From the NCBI RefSeq assembly GCF_040881935.1, contig NZ_JBBECH010000038.1, positions 49,221 to 113,220 of the forward strand: 64,000 nt of DNA, read 5' to 3'. The position numbers and the translations under genes are program-made. The notes below the pieces were generated by a model that was not told where the DNA came from, did not search any database, and saw only the letters and a program-made list of their open reading frames with translations. Position 1 is the stretch's first letter; each line of letters opens with the position of its first letter. Positions 25,352-33,067 of the stretch are shown piece by piece. This stretch comes from Saccharospirillum sp040881935 (GTDB lineage: Bacteria; Pseudomonadota; Gammaproteobacteria; Pseudomonadales; Natronospirillaceae).

Positions 25352-25774
25352 TTAGGCTTCTTCAGACTCTTCGTCGTTCTCAGGCTCTGACTCGGTCTCT
25401 TCAGCGCGGTTGCGAGCAACAGCGGCTTGAGCTTCGTCTTTGGCCTTCTTGGCTTCAACGCTCTTCATCATTGGAGACGCTTCAGTATCCGCATCTTTGC
25501 GACGCATGATCATGTTGCGGATGATGGCATCGTTAAACCGGAAGGTGCTCTTCAGATCTTCAACGGTGTCGTTATCAGCTTCAATGTTCAACAGAACATA
25601 GTGAGCCTTGTGAGCATTGAGGATAGGGTAAGCCAATTGACGGCGGCCCCAATCTTCATGGCGATGTACCTTGCCACCTTTCTCGGTTACAACAGAGGTG
25701 TAACGCTCGATCATGGCCGGTACTTGCTCTGACTGGTCAGGATGGACCAGCAGAACGATTTCATAATGACGCAT
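25352..25774 (-). CDS. rpsF: Ribosomal protein bS6
   Basis: 140 residues. MRHYEIVLLVHPDQSEQV and the GRRQLAYPI segment are typical; the C-terminal 30 residues are a long acidic extension (EETESEPENDEESEEA). The start is ATG 25774 with AAGGAG 7 bp upstream. First gene of the rpsF-rpsR-(membrane)-rplI operon. Confidence 0.97.
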   Translation of the reverse strand: MRHYEIVLLVHPDQSEQVPAMIERYTSVVTEKGGKVHRHEDWGRRQLAYPILNAHKAHYVLLNIEADNDTVEDLKSTFRFNDAIIRNMIMRRKDADTEASPMMKSVEAKKAKDEAQAAVARNRAEETESEPENDEESEEA

Positions 25775-25802
25775 AAAATCTCCTTGCGGTTTTGGCAACC
25801 TC

Positions 25803-25819
25803 CTGCGGTGCGGCCGCAG
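25803..25819 (-). promoter_or_regulatory. Leader hairpin of rpsF, candidate S6:S18 binding site
   Basis: CTGCGG and CCGCAG form a 6-bp stem with a 5-base loop about 30 bp upstream of the rpsF start. Bacterial rpsF leaders often carry an RNA motif bound by the S6:S18 dimer. The position fits, but I cannot confirm the consensus. Confidence 0.3.
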
Positions 25820-25982
25820 TAAGGTAAGGAGTGACTCTTCAGCCTTTGTTATGACCTGGCCCGAAACGTGTTACCGCCCGGTCCTGTCCATGCAAAAGGC
25901 ACAAACCTCCCTGCCTGAGACAGGCCGGAAGGGCGCGCATAGTATAGAATGCTGGCTGCAGAATCAAGAAAAACAGGGCGTT

Positions 25983-26159
25983 TCAACTGCCCGGGCACCA
26001 CTCGTGCTCAGCCATCGGCGGCATCGGGCACCCCAGACAGTCGGCCAGGGTGCGCAGCAACTCGTACTCATCCTGATGAATGGCACCGTCGGCAGGAATT
26101 ACGTCAACGCAGGCCTGCTGCACATCTATCTGAGAAAAGGCGTTTTTGAACAGCGTCAC
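25983..26159 (-). pseudogene. 3' remnant of an M48-type peptidase or similar gene
   Basis: On the minus strand this stretch reads as a C-terminus ending in a stop at 25983: FKNAFSQIDVQQACVDV, then IPADGAIHQDEYELLRTLAD and CLGCPMPPM. The ADG...EYELLR...CPMPP pattern is what I know from the C-terminal domain of membrane-bound M48-type peptidases in gammaproteobacteria. About 58 codons are recognisable. The frame stays open upstream but becomes basic, low-quality sequence, and no membrane or HExxH part exists. The gene has been truncated, probably by deletion up to the tRNA cluster. The rest of the 638-bp gap between rpsF and tRNA-Met holds only the rpsF leader and the tRNA promoter. Confidence 0.5.
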
Positions 26160-26368
26160 AAAAAAGGGGCCGCCATACCCGGCGCTTCGACGCCTGAGCC
26201 TACAGATGACTTGTTTTTTTGGTCAATCCTGCGAAAATCGCCGCCCGACTGACTGGTAATAAGGCTAAGCGGTTACCGGTCAGGTATCCAGTGCGCTGCA
26301 GAGATATACTTTTTTCGGATTCAGGGTTCTAAGCCCTTGAATTTTTTGAAAAAAACGAGATGTTCGTG

Positions 26369-26396
26369 TTGACACACTGGAAAATATTCGCATAAT
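26369..26396 (+). promoter_or_regulatory. Promoter of the tRNA-Met/tRNA-Gln cluster
   Basis: TTGACA (26369-26374) and CATAAT (26391-26396) are spaced 16 bp. The discriminator after the -10 is GC-rich (ACGCAGCCG), as in stringently controlled stable-RNA promoters. The tRNA starts 17 bp after the -10. Confidence 0.8.
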
Positions 26397-26412
26397 ACGC
26401 AGCCGTTACAGA

Positions 26413-26489
26413 GGCTATGTAGCTCAGCTGGTTAGAGCACAGCATTCATAATGCTGGGGTCGCTGGTTCAAGTCCAGCCATAGCCACCA
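26413..26489 (+). tRNA. tRNA-Met (CAT), elongator type
   Basis: 77 nt with encoded CCA. Acceptor GGCTATG pairs with CATAGCC, the anticodon loop is TTCATAA and the T arm is GCTGG-TTCAAGT-CCAGC. The GGCTA start matches elongator tRNA-Met; initiator tRNA begins CGCGGGG, so this is not fMet. Confidence 0.95.
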
Positions 26490-26499
26490 ACGTCTTTAT

Positions 26500-26554
26500 T
26501 GGGCCGTCGCCAAGTGGTAAGGCAACGGGTTTTGATCCCGTCATCCGCAGGTTC
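26500..26554 (+). tRNA. tRNA-Gln (TTG), cut by the assembly gap
   Basis: The first 55 nt, through the anticodon loop TTTTGAT and into the T stem, match the complete copy at 26767-26841. The rest is replaced by N from 26555. Confidence 0.85.
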
Positions 26555-26654
26555 NNNNNNNNNNNNNNNNNNNNNNNNNNNNNNNNNNNNNNNNNNNNNN
26601 NNNNNNNNNNNNNNNNNNNNNNNNNNNNNNNNNNNNNNNNNNNNNNNNNNNNNN
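26555..26654. other. 100-bp run of N (assembly gap)
   Basis: Exactly 100 N characters lie between two partial tRNA-Gln copies. The number is a common placeholder, so the true length is unknown. The gap probably reflects identical tandem tRNA-Gln units that the assembler could not span. Confidence 0.95.
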
Positions 26655-26708
26655 GGCAACGGGTTTTGATCCCGTCATCCGCAGGTTCGAGTCCTGCCGG
26701 CCCAGCCA
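26655..26708 (+). tRNA. tRNA-Gln (TTG), 5' part lost in the gap
   Basis: The last 54 nt of a tRNA-Gln, from the D stem (GGCAACGGG) to the encoded CCA, are identical to the complete copy downstream. Confidence 0.85.
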
Positions 26709-26766
26709 TTTTCCAGTCTTCAGTGGTAGCAAGTCTTCTCTGTTGCCGGTACAGTTCCTAGCCTAA

Positions 26767-26841
26767 TGGGCCGTCGCCAAGTGGTAAGGCAACGGGTTTT
26801 GATCCCGTCATCCGCAGGTTCGAGTCCTGCCGGCCCAGCCA
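26767..26841 (+). tRNA. tRNA-Gln (TTG)
   Basis: 75 nt with encoded CCA. The acceptor TGGGCCG pairs with CGGCCCA, the anticodon loop is TTTTGAT (anticodon TTG) and the T arm is GCAGG-TTCGAGT-CCTGC. It is the third visible Gln copy, 58 bp after the second. Confidence 0.95.
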
Positions 26842-26958
26842 TCAAGTACAGCATCTGCTTTTCCGTTATCGACCCTTACCCTTTCATGACAGCCCCCGTG
26901 CTTCTCATTGACGGCGATAATCGCTATCGTGACCCGTCCATCGAAAGGAACCCGACGC

Positions 26959-27825
26959 ATGTCCATCGCTTATCACCCGCTGATCGAGGCCGACCAACTG
27001 GCCGACTGGCTGGCTAACCCCGACATCGCCTCTCCATTACTGCTGGATTGCCGGTTCAACCTGGCCGACCCGGCTGCGGGCGAACAGCACTACCTGCGAG
27101 AACACCTGCCCGGGGCTGTCTACGCCCATCTGGATAGGGATTTATCTGGCACCCGCATACCCGGCCAGACCGGTCGTCACCCCCTGCCCCACCCTGAGGA
27201 CTGGCAAGTCCGCTTGCGCGACTGGGGCGTCAATGACGACACCACTGTCGTTGTATACGACCAGAGCAATGCCATGTTCGCCGCAAGAGCCTGGTGGTTG
27301 CTGCGCTGGGCGGGTGTCTCGAGGGTTCAGGTGCTCAATGGCGGACTGGATGCCTGGCACGGGCCGATGCAATCGGGTGCCGACAATCACCCGCACCGCT
27401 CAGGAACTCTGACCGTTAGCTGCTCACCCGACTGGGTAATCTCCAGCAAACAAGTGCAGGACGCACTGCCCGACCTGTCCTTGCTGGATGCGAGAGCCCT
27501 GCCACGCTATCTGGGCGAACAGGAACCTCTGGATGCCAAAGCCGGTCACATCCCCGGTGCCCGCTGCGCAGATTTCACCGGCAATCTTGATGCAAACGGC
27601 CACTTCCGGGAACCGGACGCCCTGGCCGAGCGTTTTGCCTCGGTAGCCAGCCAAACAAATCTGGTGAGTTATTGCGGCTCGGGTGTAACCGCCTGTCATA
27701 ACATCCTGGCGATGACGCTGGCAGGCTACCCGCAACCCCGACTTTATGCCGGATCCTGGAGTGAATGGATCACCGATCCGCAACGCCCCATCGAAACCGA
27801 CCCATCCAAGGAGCCCGTTTTATGA
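26959..27825 (+). CDS. sseA: Two-domain sulfurtransferase (rhodanese / SseA-like)
   Basis: 288 residues: two rhodanese domains (about 15-140 and 160-280). The active-site loop is CGSGVTA with Cys239, the form found in 3-mercaptopyruvate sulfurtransferases. It moves sulfur from mercaptopyruvate or thiosulfate to acceptors. I chose ATG 26959 because AAAGGAA lies 9 bp upstream; the frame is open to 26908. Its stop overlaps the next start (ATGA). Confidence 0.9.
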   Translation: MSIAYHPLIEADQLADWLANPDIASPLLLDCRFNLADPAAGEQHYLREHLPGAVYAHLDRDLSGTRIPGQTGRHPLPHPEDWQVRLRDWGVNDDTTVVVYDQSNAMFAARAWWLLRWAGVSRVQVLNGGLDAWHGPMQSGADNHPHRSGTLTVSCSPDWVISSKQVQDALPDLSLLDARALPRYLGEQEPLDAKAGHIPGARCADFTGNLDANGHFREPDALAERFASVASQTNLVSYCGSGVTACHNILAMTLAGYPQPRLYAGSWSEWITDPQRPIETDPSKEPVL

Positions 27826-28856
27826 TCAAGCGCCTGATCGTTACGCTGTCCGTGGCCTTGTGCAGTATTACCGTGCATGCGACCGACTCCGTTAATATTC
27901 TGGTTTATCACCACGTAGCCAACGACACGCCCGCCAGCACCACCATCAGCCCAGCTGGCTTTCGCGAACATTTGCAGTTACTGCGTGACAATGATTTTAC
28001 CGTGGTATCGCTGGAAGACGCTTTGGCCGCCCTGCGGGGCGACGCCGACATAGATTTGCCAGAAAAAGCGGTCGCTCTAACCTTTGATGATGCCTACGAG
28101 AACATCCACACCAACGCCTTTCCACTACTGAAAGAATTTGATGCGCCGTTCACTGTCTTCGTCGCCACCGACCCGATCGACCAGAATTTCCAGGAAATGA
28201 TGAGTTGGGATCAGCTGCGGGACTTGCAGGAATGGGGTGCCACCATCACCAATCACAGCCGCGACCACGATTACATGGTCCGGCATTCACCGCTCGATGA
28301 CGATTGGCTGCAGTCGATGATAGACAATGTCAGCCATGCGCAGCAGCGTCTGACCGACGAACTGGGCGACATGGTTCCCCGCTGGTTCGCCTACCCCTAT
28401 GGCGAATACAACGAAACACTCAAACAAGCCTTGCTGGATGAGGGCTATGCTGCCTTTGCACAGCACTCCGGGGGCATGAGTGCCGACAGTGACTGGGGTG
28501 CCATTCCCCGCTTCGCGGCAGCCGGTGTATACGCCAACCCGGAGACGCTGATCACCAAGCTCAACAGTAAGCCTATGCCGGTAAACCGGGACGCGCTGCC
28601 CGACATGCTGACCGCTGAAACCCGCCCCAGTGTTACTGTGGAAGTGACGGATACGTCAAACATGGGCCGGGCGCTCAACTGTTTTGTTGACAGCAGCTGG
28701 GTCGAAGCAGAATGGCTGGATGACAACCGGTTTCGGGTAACCCCACCGAAAGCCCTCAGCGACGGACGCCACCGCTTTAACTGCACCTCACAGGCGCGCA
28801 GCGGCTCGTTCTTTTACTGGTTCTCGCAACCCTGGCTGGTACAGACCGACCGGTAA
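27822..28856 (+). CDS. Secreted polysaccharide deacetylase family protein
   Basis: 344 residues. A Sec signal (MIKRLIVTLSVALCSITVHA) is followed by a NodB-like domain (about 25-245) with the metal/catalytic LTFDDAYEN (Asp89, Asp90) and the HSRDH pair about residue 145, then RWFAYPYGEYN. The last about 80 residues form a separate small domain of unknown type. It probably removes acetyl groups from a periplasmic or extracellular polysaccharide. Translation is coupled to the rhodanese gene, an odd partnership. Repeat element C starts 11 bp after the stop. Confidence 0.88.
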   Translation: MIKRLIVTLSVALCSITVHATDSVNILVYHHVANDTPASTTISPAGFREHLQLLRDNDFTVVSLEDALAALRGDADIDLPEKAVALTFDDAYENIHTNAFPLLKEFDAPFTVFVATDPIDQNFQEMMSWDQLRDLQEWGATITNHSRDHDYMVRHSPLDDDWLQSMIDNVSHAQQRLTDELGDMVPRWFAYPYGEYNETLKQALLDEGYAAFAQHSGGMSADSDWGAIPRFAAAGVYANPETLITKLNSKPMPVNRDALPDMLTAETRPSVTVEVTDTSNMGRALNCFVDSSWVEAEWLDDNRFRVTPPKALSDGRHRFNCTSQARSGSFFYWFSQPWLVQTDR

Positions 28857-28866
28857 TTATGTAGTT

Positions 28867-29058
28867 GTTACTCGAGTTTCGGAGTTCGCCTGAGAGACTA
28901 GCAGCGGGTGCCGGGTGTGCCCCTGTGGGGTAGTCCGCAGCAGGGATGCTGCGGTCTAGGCTCCATGGATGGATCTACGCCGACCCCACAGGGGCATACC
29001 CGGTATCCGATGCGGGCCAACGCCACTGAGGCGACCAGAACTCCGAAACTTGAGTTAC
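28867..29058. repeat. Extragenic repeat element C, inverted ends plus cloverleaf-like core
   Basis: Ends 28867-28887 and 29038-29058 are 21-bp inverted repeats (19 matches) of the AACTCAAGTTTCGGAGTTC type seen in element A. Core arms 28906-28930 and 28984-29008 pair over 25 bp with three mismatches and enclose CCGCAGC-AGGGAT-GCTGCGG (28935-28954), a CCATGGA block and ACGCCGACCCC, as in element B. It fills the space between two convergent genes and its last base is the first base of the DUF2185 stop. It may act as a two-way terminator. Confidence 0.88.
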
Positions 29059-29390
29059 TAATCAGGAATGGTGTAGTCATAAACCGGCACCCAATCATTG
29101 CTATCGGGCAAACGCTCCCACACGCTGCCCACGCTGGAGCGTTCGACCAGCGCGATGATGCTTGGGTCGAGGCGGGCCATGCAATCCAGCGGTGCTATGC
29201 AGGCGGCATTATCTTCCTGCACAAAATCATCGGTTTCGAACCCGCTGTAAAACCGGAAGCCAGTATCGTTGGCGTGTTGCGCGGCCTCCTTGTAGAAAAA
29301 CCGAATCGGTAGCGGCCGTTCATTCAGTATCAGGCTCGACGCCAGACACAAATGACCCTGACTGTTGGATACCTCTGCCTGACTCACCAT
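29058..29390 (-). CDS. DUF2185 domain protein
   Basis: 110 residues. LPIRFFYKEAAQHANDTGFRF and GFETDDFVQEDNAACIAPLDC, with the end WVPVYDYTIPD, match the DUF2185 (Imm33-like) family as I know it. Some members are immunity proteins of polymorphic toxins, but no toxin is near. ATG 29390 has GGGAGG 5 bp upstream; the frame is open to 29432. Confidence 0.75.
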   Translation of the reverse strand: MVSQAEVSNSQGHLCLASSLILNERPLPIRFFYKEAAQHANDTGFRFYSGFETDDFVQEDNAACIAPLDCMARLDPSIIALVERSSVGSVWERLPDSNDWVPVYDYTIPD

Positions 29391-29626
29391 AAACCTCCCA
29401 CCTGCTGGCTGTGCACACCTGGATTGGCACACCGGGAATTGCGAGGCTGCACGATTACCCCGCCCCGCCCAGCTGCCTGCGCTAAAAGCTGACCCATTGG
29501 AGGGGCGCGGATTATAAGCAAGCGGAATCAGAATGCATCCGCTTTGGGACAGGTTTTCAGATGGGATTTGAGGCGTCGTTGCAAATCAAGCAGTTATAAC
29601 TGTAATTTTTTGTCATTGAATGCCAA

Positions 29627-29653
29627 AGGCCGGACGCGTTGCGCGCCCGGCCT
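29627..29653 (-). terminator. Strong hairpin after fbp
   Basis: AGGCCGG (29627-29633) pairs with CCGGCCT (29647-29653), extended by inner CGCG/CGCG pairing with a small bulge. On the minus strand it is followed by TTTGGC and a later T-run. It is about 10 bp past the fbp stop. Confidence 0.6.
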
Positions 29654-29662
29654 GACCTGGGT

Positions 29663-30688
29663 TCAGCCCTTGCCGCCAAACTCATCGAGACAGGCTTCCA
29701 AATCTTCGATCATGCGCGGGGAGCCAGCAAAGAATGGCACCCGTTCATGCAGCGATTCCGGCTGAATGTCCATGATGCGCTGGCCCGAACCACTGATGGC
29801 ACGGCCACCCGCTTGCTCAACCAGAAACGCGATGGGGTTGCATTCATACAACAACCGCAACTTGCCTTGGGGGTAAGGTGCAGATGAGGGATACAGGAAG
29901 ATACCTCCGTAAATAAGGTTGCGGTGGATATCTGAGACCAGAGAACCGATGTAGCGGCTGGTATAGGGCCTTGATGTTGCGGCATCTTCCACCTGGCAAT
30001 ACTTGATGTAGCGTTTAACGCCATCCGGGAAATGCACATAATTGCCTTCGTTGACCGAATAAATCTGCCCCAGCTCAGGGGTTTTCATGTCTGGGTGAGA
30101 CAAACAAAATACGCCCAGCGTCGGGTCGAAAGTAAAGCCGTTCACGCCATGGCCGGTGGTGTACACCATCATGGTGGAAGAGCCATAAATAACGTAGCCA
30201 GCGGCGACCTGTTCATTACCGCACTGGTAGAAATCGGCGTCGGTAACCTTGGTACCCAGGGGCGACCGGCGCTTGTATACGGAGAAAATCGTACCGACGG
30301 ATACGTTGACATCGATGTTGGATGAGCCATCGAGCGGATCCATCAGCACGATGTACTTGCTATCGGTATTGAGACCGTCGTCCAGCAGAATGTAGTGGTC
30401 TTCCTCTTCCGAGGCGATGCCGCAGACCACGCCCCGGGCCGCCAGTGCAGCCTTGAATGTATCGTTGGCCAGAACATCCAGCTTGCGTTGCGCTTCGCCC
30501 TGAATGTTGTCTCCCCCGGCCAGACCGGCCAGATCAGCCAAACCGGCCTTGTTGATCTCACGGTGAATGACCTTTGCTGCCAGCCGAATGGCTGAAAACA
30601 AGGCAGAGAATTCGCCGGAAGCGTTCGGGTAGTCTTTCTGATTGGCGACGATAAACTCGCCCAGTGTTTGCATAAAGTGCGGTTTCAT
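29663..30688 (-). CDS. fbp: Fructose-1,6-bisphosphatase, class 1
   Basis: 341 residues; gluconeogenic removal of the 1-phosphate. The metal/substrate motif LMDPLDGSSNID and GIASEEEDHY upstream, plus RYIGSLVSDIHRNLIYGGIFLYP, are class 1 marks. The start is ATG 30688 in MKPHFMQTLGEF; ATG 30673 is also possible. The neighbouring genes deal with glycerate and sugar phosphates. Confidence 0.96.
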   Translation of the reverse strand: MKPHFMQTLGEFIVANQKDYPNASGEFSALFSAIRLAAKVIHREINKAGLADLAGLAGGDNIQGEAQRKLDVLANDTFKAALAARGVVCGIASEEEDHYILLDDGLNTDSKYIVLMDPLDGSSNIDVNVSVGTIFSVYKRRSPLGTKVTDADFYQCGNEQVAAGYVIYGSSTMMVYTTGHGVNGFTFDPTLGVFCLSHPDMKTPELGQIYSVNEGNYVHFPDGVKRYIKYCQVEDAATSRPYTSRYIGSLVSDIHRNLIYGGIFLYPSSAPYPQGKLRLLYECNPIAFLVEQAGGRAISGSGQRIMDIQPESLHERVPFFAGSPRMIEDLEACLDEFGGKG

Positions 30689-30908
30689 GGAGCTTCCCTG
30701 GTAATGTTAATGTTGTTAGTCGGGTTGATTGTCAGATTGATAGTGTTACTGCTTATCGGGTCGCTTCCAGAGCAACCTCGTTATTAGGTGAGTGCCCAGG
30801 CCGCTGATATTGGGTAAATATCCGTTGCCTGGCGAACTCGGGCTGAACTGCCCGAAGCAATTCAGGTGGGTATTATTGATCGTACAGCGCCCTGAGGCGA
30901 GCCTTGTG

Positions 30909-31190
30909 TTACCCCATTTCCTGATTATCCAGTTCCACAGCGTCGAATACTTGCTCGAGAATGTCGGGTATAGCCGACTGCACCCGGCTCCAGCTGGGCA
31001 TAAAAGGCGTTGCCATGGGGTTTTCCAGAAATTCTTGACCTGCGGTCATCACGTTGCGTGCCGCGGTTTTACTGGTGACCGCAATAATGGGAATATTGAT
31101 TGCCTGCAACGCCTGCACCAGACGCCAGTCGTAGCTGTCGTGATCGAGCAGGGTGCCATCCAGGTCGGTCAGTACCACCCACCAGGTCAT
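30909..31190 (-). pseudogene. Chimeric remnant: N-terminus of mannosyl-3-phosphoglycerate phosphatase joined to a foreign tail
   Basis: 93 residues. Residues 1-44 match HAD-superfamily mannosyl-3-phosphoglycerate phosphatases closely (LTDLDGTLLDHDSYDW with Asp9 and Asp11, then VTSKTAA), compared from memory with E. coli YedP. Such enzymes have about 270 residues, but here the frame goes on as EFLENPMATPFMPSWSRVQS and stops. All later HAD motifs are missing, so activity is unlikely. The tail looks like the C-terminus of another conserved protein, perhaps the glycosyltransferase of a glucosyl/mannosylglycerate operon. ATG 31190 overlaps the kinase stop (ATGA). In-frame fusion by internal deletion is the simplest reading. 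Confidence 0.6.
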
Positions 31191-32059
31191 TGGCTCTGCC
31201 CCTGTTTTAGCCATTGCACTGCGCCGGGTTGCTGATCGGCACCCAATGGAATCAGTACATTGGCTTTGTCTGGCAGGGTTGCCAGAGCGTGACGAGTCAG
31301 TCGTTCGTAGTGCGATATAAAACGCCGCAACGCTGCCTCGTCCATAACCCCCAGGCCCTGTTTGCGGGCACGCAATGCCTCTTCCTGTTTCTTACGCCAG
31401 GCAAACACCTGTTCAAACCCGAGTGCTTGCAGCACAATCAGGGCGTCCAGTTGCGCGAACCAGGGCTCATAAAATTGTTGCAGTTGATCGTTAACGTACC
31501 TGCGCCAGTCGCCGGCAGTGTCTTCGCGGGCTTCCAGCTCATTGATCGGCTGATCCAACTCAGTCCCGGATTGTGCCGCCAGCCCCACACACCAGCCTTC
31601 AAACAACAGGACGTCAGGCGGGGTTTCGCAATGATGCCAGTGCGCGCGCGGCGCCCGGTCGTCCTGGGCTTTGTCGAACCGGGGCAGCGTATAGGCCCCT
31701 GAACCTGACTGCACCCAGGCAAAAATCTCCCGGCCCAAAGCAACATCGTGAGTGCCCGGCACGCCCCGTGTGGCCAATAAGGGGTGGGTACTCTGGGCCA
31801 GGGCCTGTCGATCGGCCCGACTCAGGTAAAGATCATCAATCGACAACACCTCAACCCTGAGCCCCCCCATTTCCAGGTGCCATTTCAACACCTCAGCCAG
31901 CGTTGATTTACCCGATCCCTGAGTGCCCTGAATTCCAACCAGCCTTAGCCGGTTTGCAACCACCCAGTCGGCCAGTGGCTGATACAGGCTACTCTGATGG
32001 AACAGCAGGGCTTCGGGCAAACCTGCTGTTCGAACGAAGTCTGCGAATGTCGGGTCCAT
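31187..32059 (-). CDS. Class III D-glycerate 3-kinase-like protein
   Basis: 290 residues. P-loop GTQGSGKST at residues 45-53, SIDDLYL, LPRFDKAQDDR and LFEGWCVG follow the pattern of D-glycerate 3-kinases related to phosphoribulokinase. It would make 3-phosphoglycerate, the acceptor for glucosyl- or mannosyl-phosphoglycerate synthesis, which fits the damaged phosphatase gene just downstream. A plant-type photorespiratory role is not implied. Confidence 0.85.
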   Translation of the reverse strand: MDPTFADFVRTAGLPEALLFHQSSLYQPLADWVVANRLRLVGIQGTQGSGKSTLAEVLKWHLEMGGLRVEVLSIDDLYLSRADRQALAQSTHPLLATRGVPGTHDVALGREIFAWVQSGSGAYTLPRFDKAQDDRAPRAHWHHCETPPDVLLFEGWCVGLAAQSGTELDQPINELEAREDTAGDWRRYVNDQLQQFYEPWFAQLDALIVLQALGFEQVFAWRKKQEEALRARKQGLGVMDEAALRRFISHYERLTRHALATLPDKANVLIPLGADQQPGAVQWLKQGQSQ

Positions 32060-32213
32060 GGTTTGAATCCTGTCCTGCTGCCAGGGGTGTTAGCCCCGAC
32101 GTGAATAGCGTCGGTCGCCTTACAGGATAGAACATAGCAAGACACCCTCAGCAGGGAATGACCACTGAACGAACGTGCGTCCGGGCCAGCCAAAGGTAGT
32201 CGTGGTGCGGCGC

Positions 32214-32924
32214 TCAGCGGCCGTAGTTCGCTCTCAGGTGGTCAAATTCAGCGACAACACCATCCATCAACTCGGCATCGAAGGGTTGCAGCCCACTGAC
32301 AATCAGTTTCTTGATGCCGGTGCCCACACGCTTTCCACCCGCGACAATGTTGAATTCAAACAAGGCGTCGCCTCGCTTGCCGTTAACAATAAGCGAGGTA
32401 TTCGCCAGCTCGAGCGAGGGCTCGCTGATGTCGAGGCTGGTCAACTCGAACGCCATGCTTTCATAGATCACCAGCGGCCGCCGTGGGTTAAACATCACCT
32501 GATGTTTTTCCAGCAGGGGCACCATGATGAACGGAAAGTTTTGGCCCGAGAACGCCACATAACTACGCGTCAGGTGTTCAATCAGCGCGGCATCGTGGCT
32601 GGTCTCGCCGCTGTGTTCCAGATGCAAATAGGCTTTGCCATCGGCATCCATAATATCGATGATGCCTTTGTCAACTTCCGGCAGTATCAATTCCCGGTCA
32701 GGCCCGACCATGCCGGAAAACCGAACGGACATGGAGGTGCTCAGGCCGTAGCGGTTCAACACCAGTGCGAACAACAAATCACCTGGTACCACAAAGCGCT
32801 TGGCCCCGATGTTATGAATGGGGTTAAAGTCGCCAGCGATTTCCTTGGCGAAGGCACTGCCCTGCTCAGCACTGATGCTGATCGTATTCTCGGTGTGCTG
32901 AGTGTGAAAGGCGTCTAGAAACAC
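32214..32924 (-). CDS. DUF3581 family protein
   Basis: 236 residues. The N-terminal half has a hot-dog-like pattern with DFNPIHNI, seen in MaoC-type hydratases, and RFVVPGDLLFALVLN. The C-terminal half is unlike known enzymes. The family is found in marine gammaproteobacteria and has no assigned function. It stands alone, with 142 bp to the sugar kinase stop on one side and 154 bp to the glycerate kinase on the other. Confidence 0.75.
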   Translation of the reverse strand: MFLDAFHTQHTENTISISAEQGSAFAKEIAGDFNPIHNIGAKRFVVPGDLLFALVLNRYGLSTSMSVRFSGMVGPDRELILPEVDKGIIDIMDADGKAYLHLEHSGETSHDAALIEHLTRSYVAFSGQNFPFIMVPLLEKHQVMFNPRRPLVIYESMAFELTSLDISEPSLELANTSLIVNGKRGDALFEFNIVAGGKRVGTGIKKLIVSGLQPFDAELMDGVVAEFDHLRANYGR

Positions 32925-33067
32925 AGGGCTCCCCTATTTATTACTGCGGTTAAAATAACAATGGCTCGGCTTGAATGGCAGATCAGCCATTAACCCATGA
33001 CCCGCCATTGTTAACCAAAGCAATACGCTATTCAGCGGCCATCAACAAAAAGATCTGTGAATCAGGG

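Noticed and set aside
26446..26732. Protein frames across the run of N
   Set aside because: They are translations of tRNA genes and undefined bases.
28908..29312. 134-codon plus-strand frame over repeat element C
   Set aside because: It reads through the palindromic element and the opposite strand of the DUF2185 gene; no family character.
32175..32918. 247-codon plus-strand frame opposite the DUF3581 gene
   Set aside because: The minus-strand frame has conserved-looking DUF3581 sequence; the plus frame is its complement.
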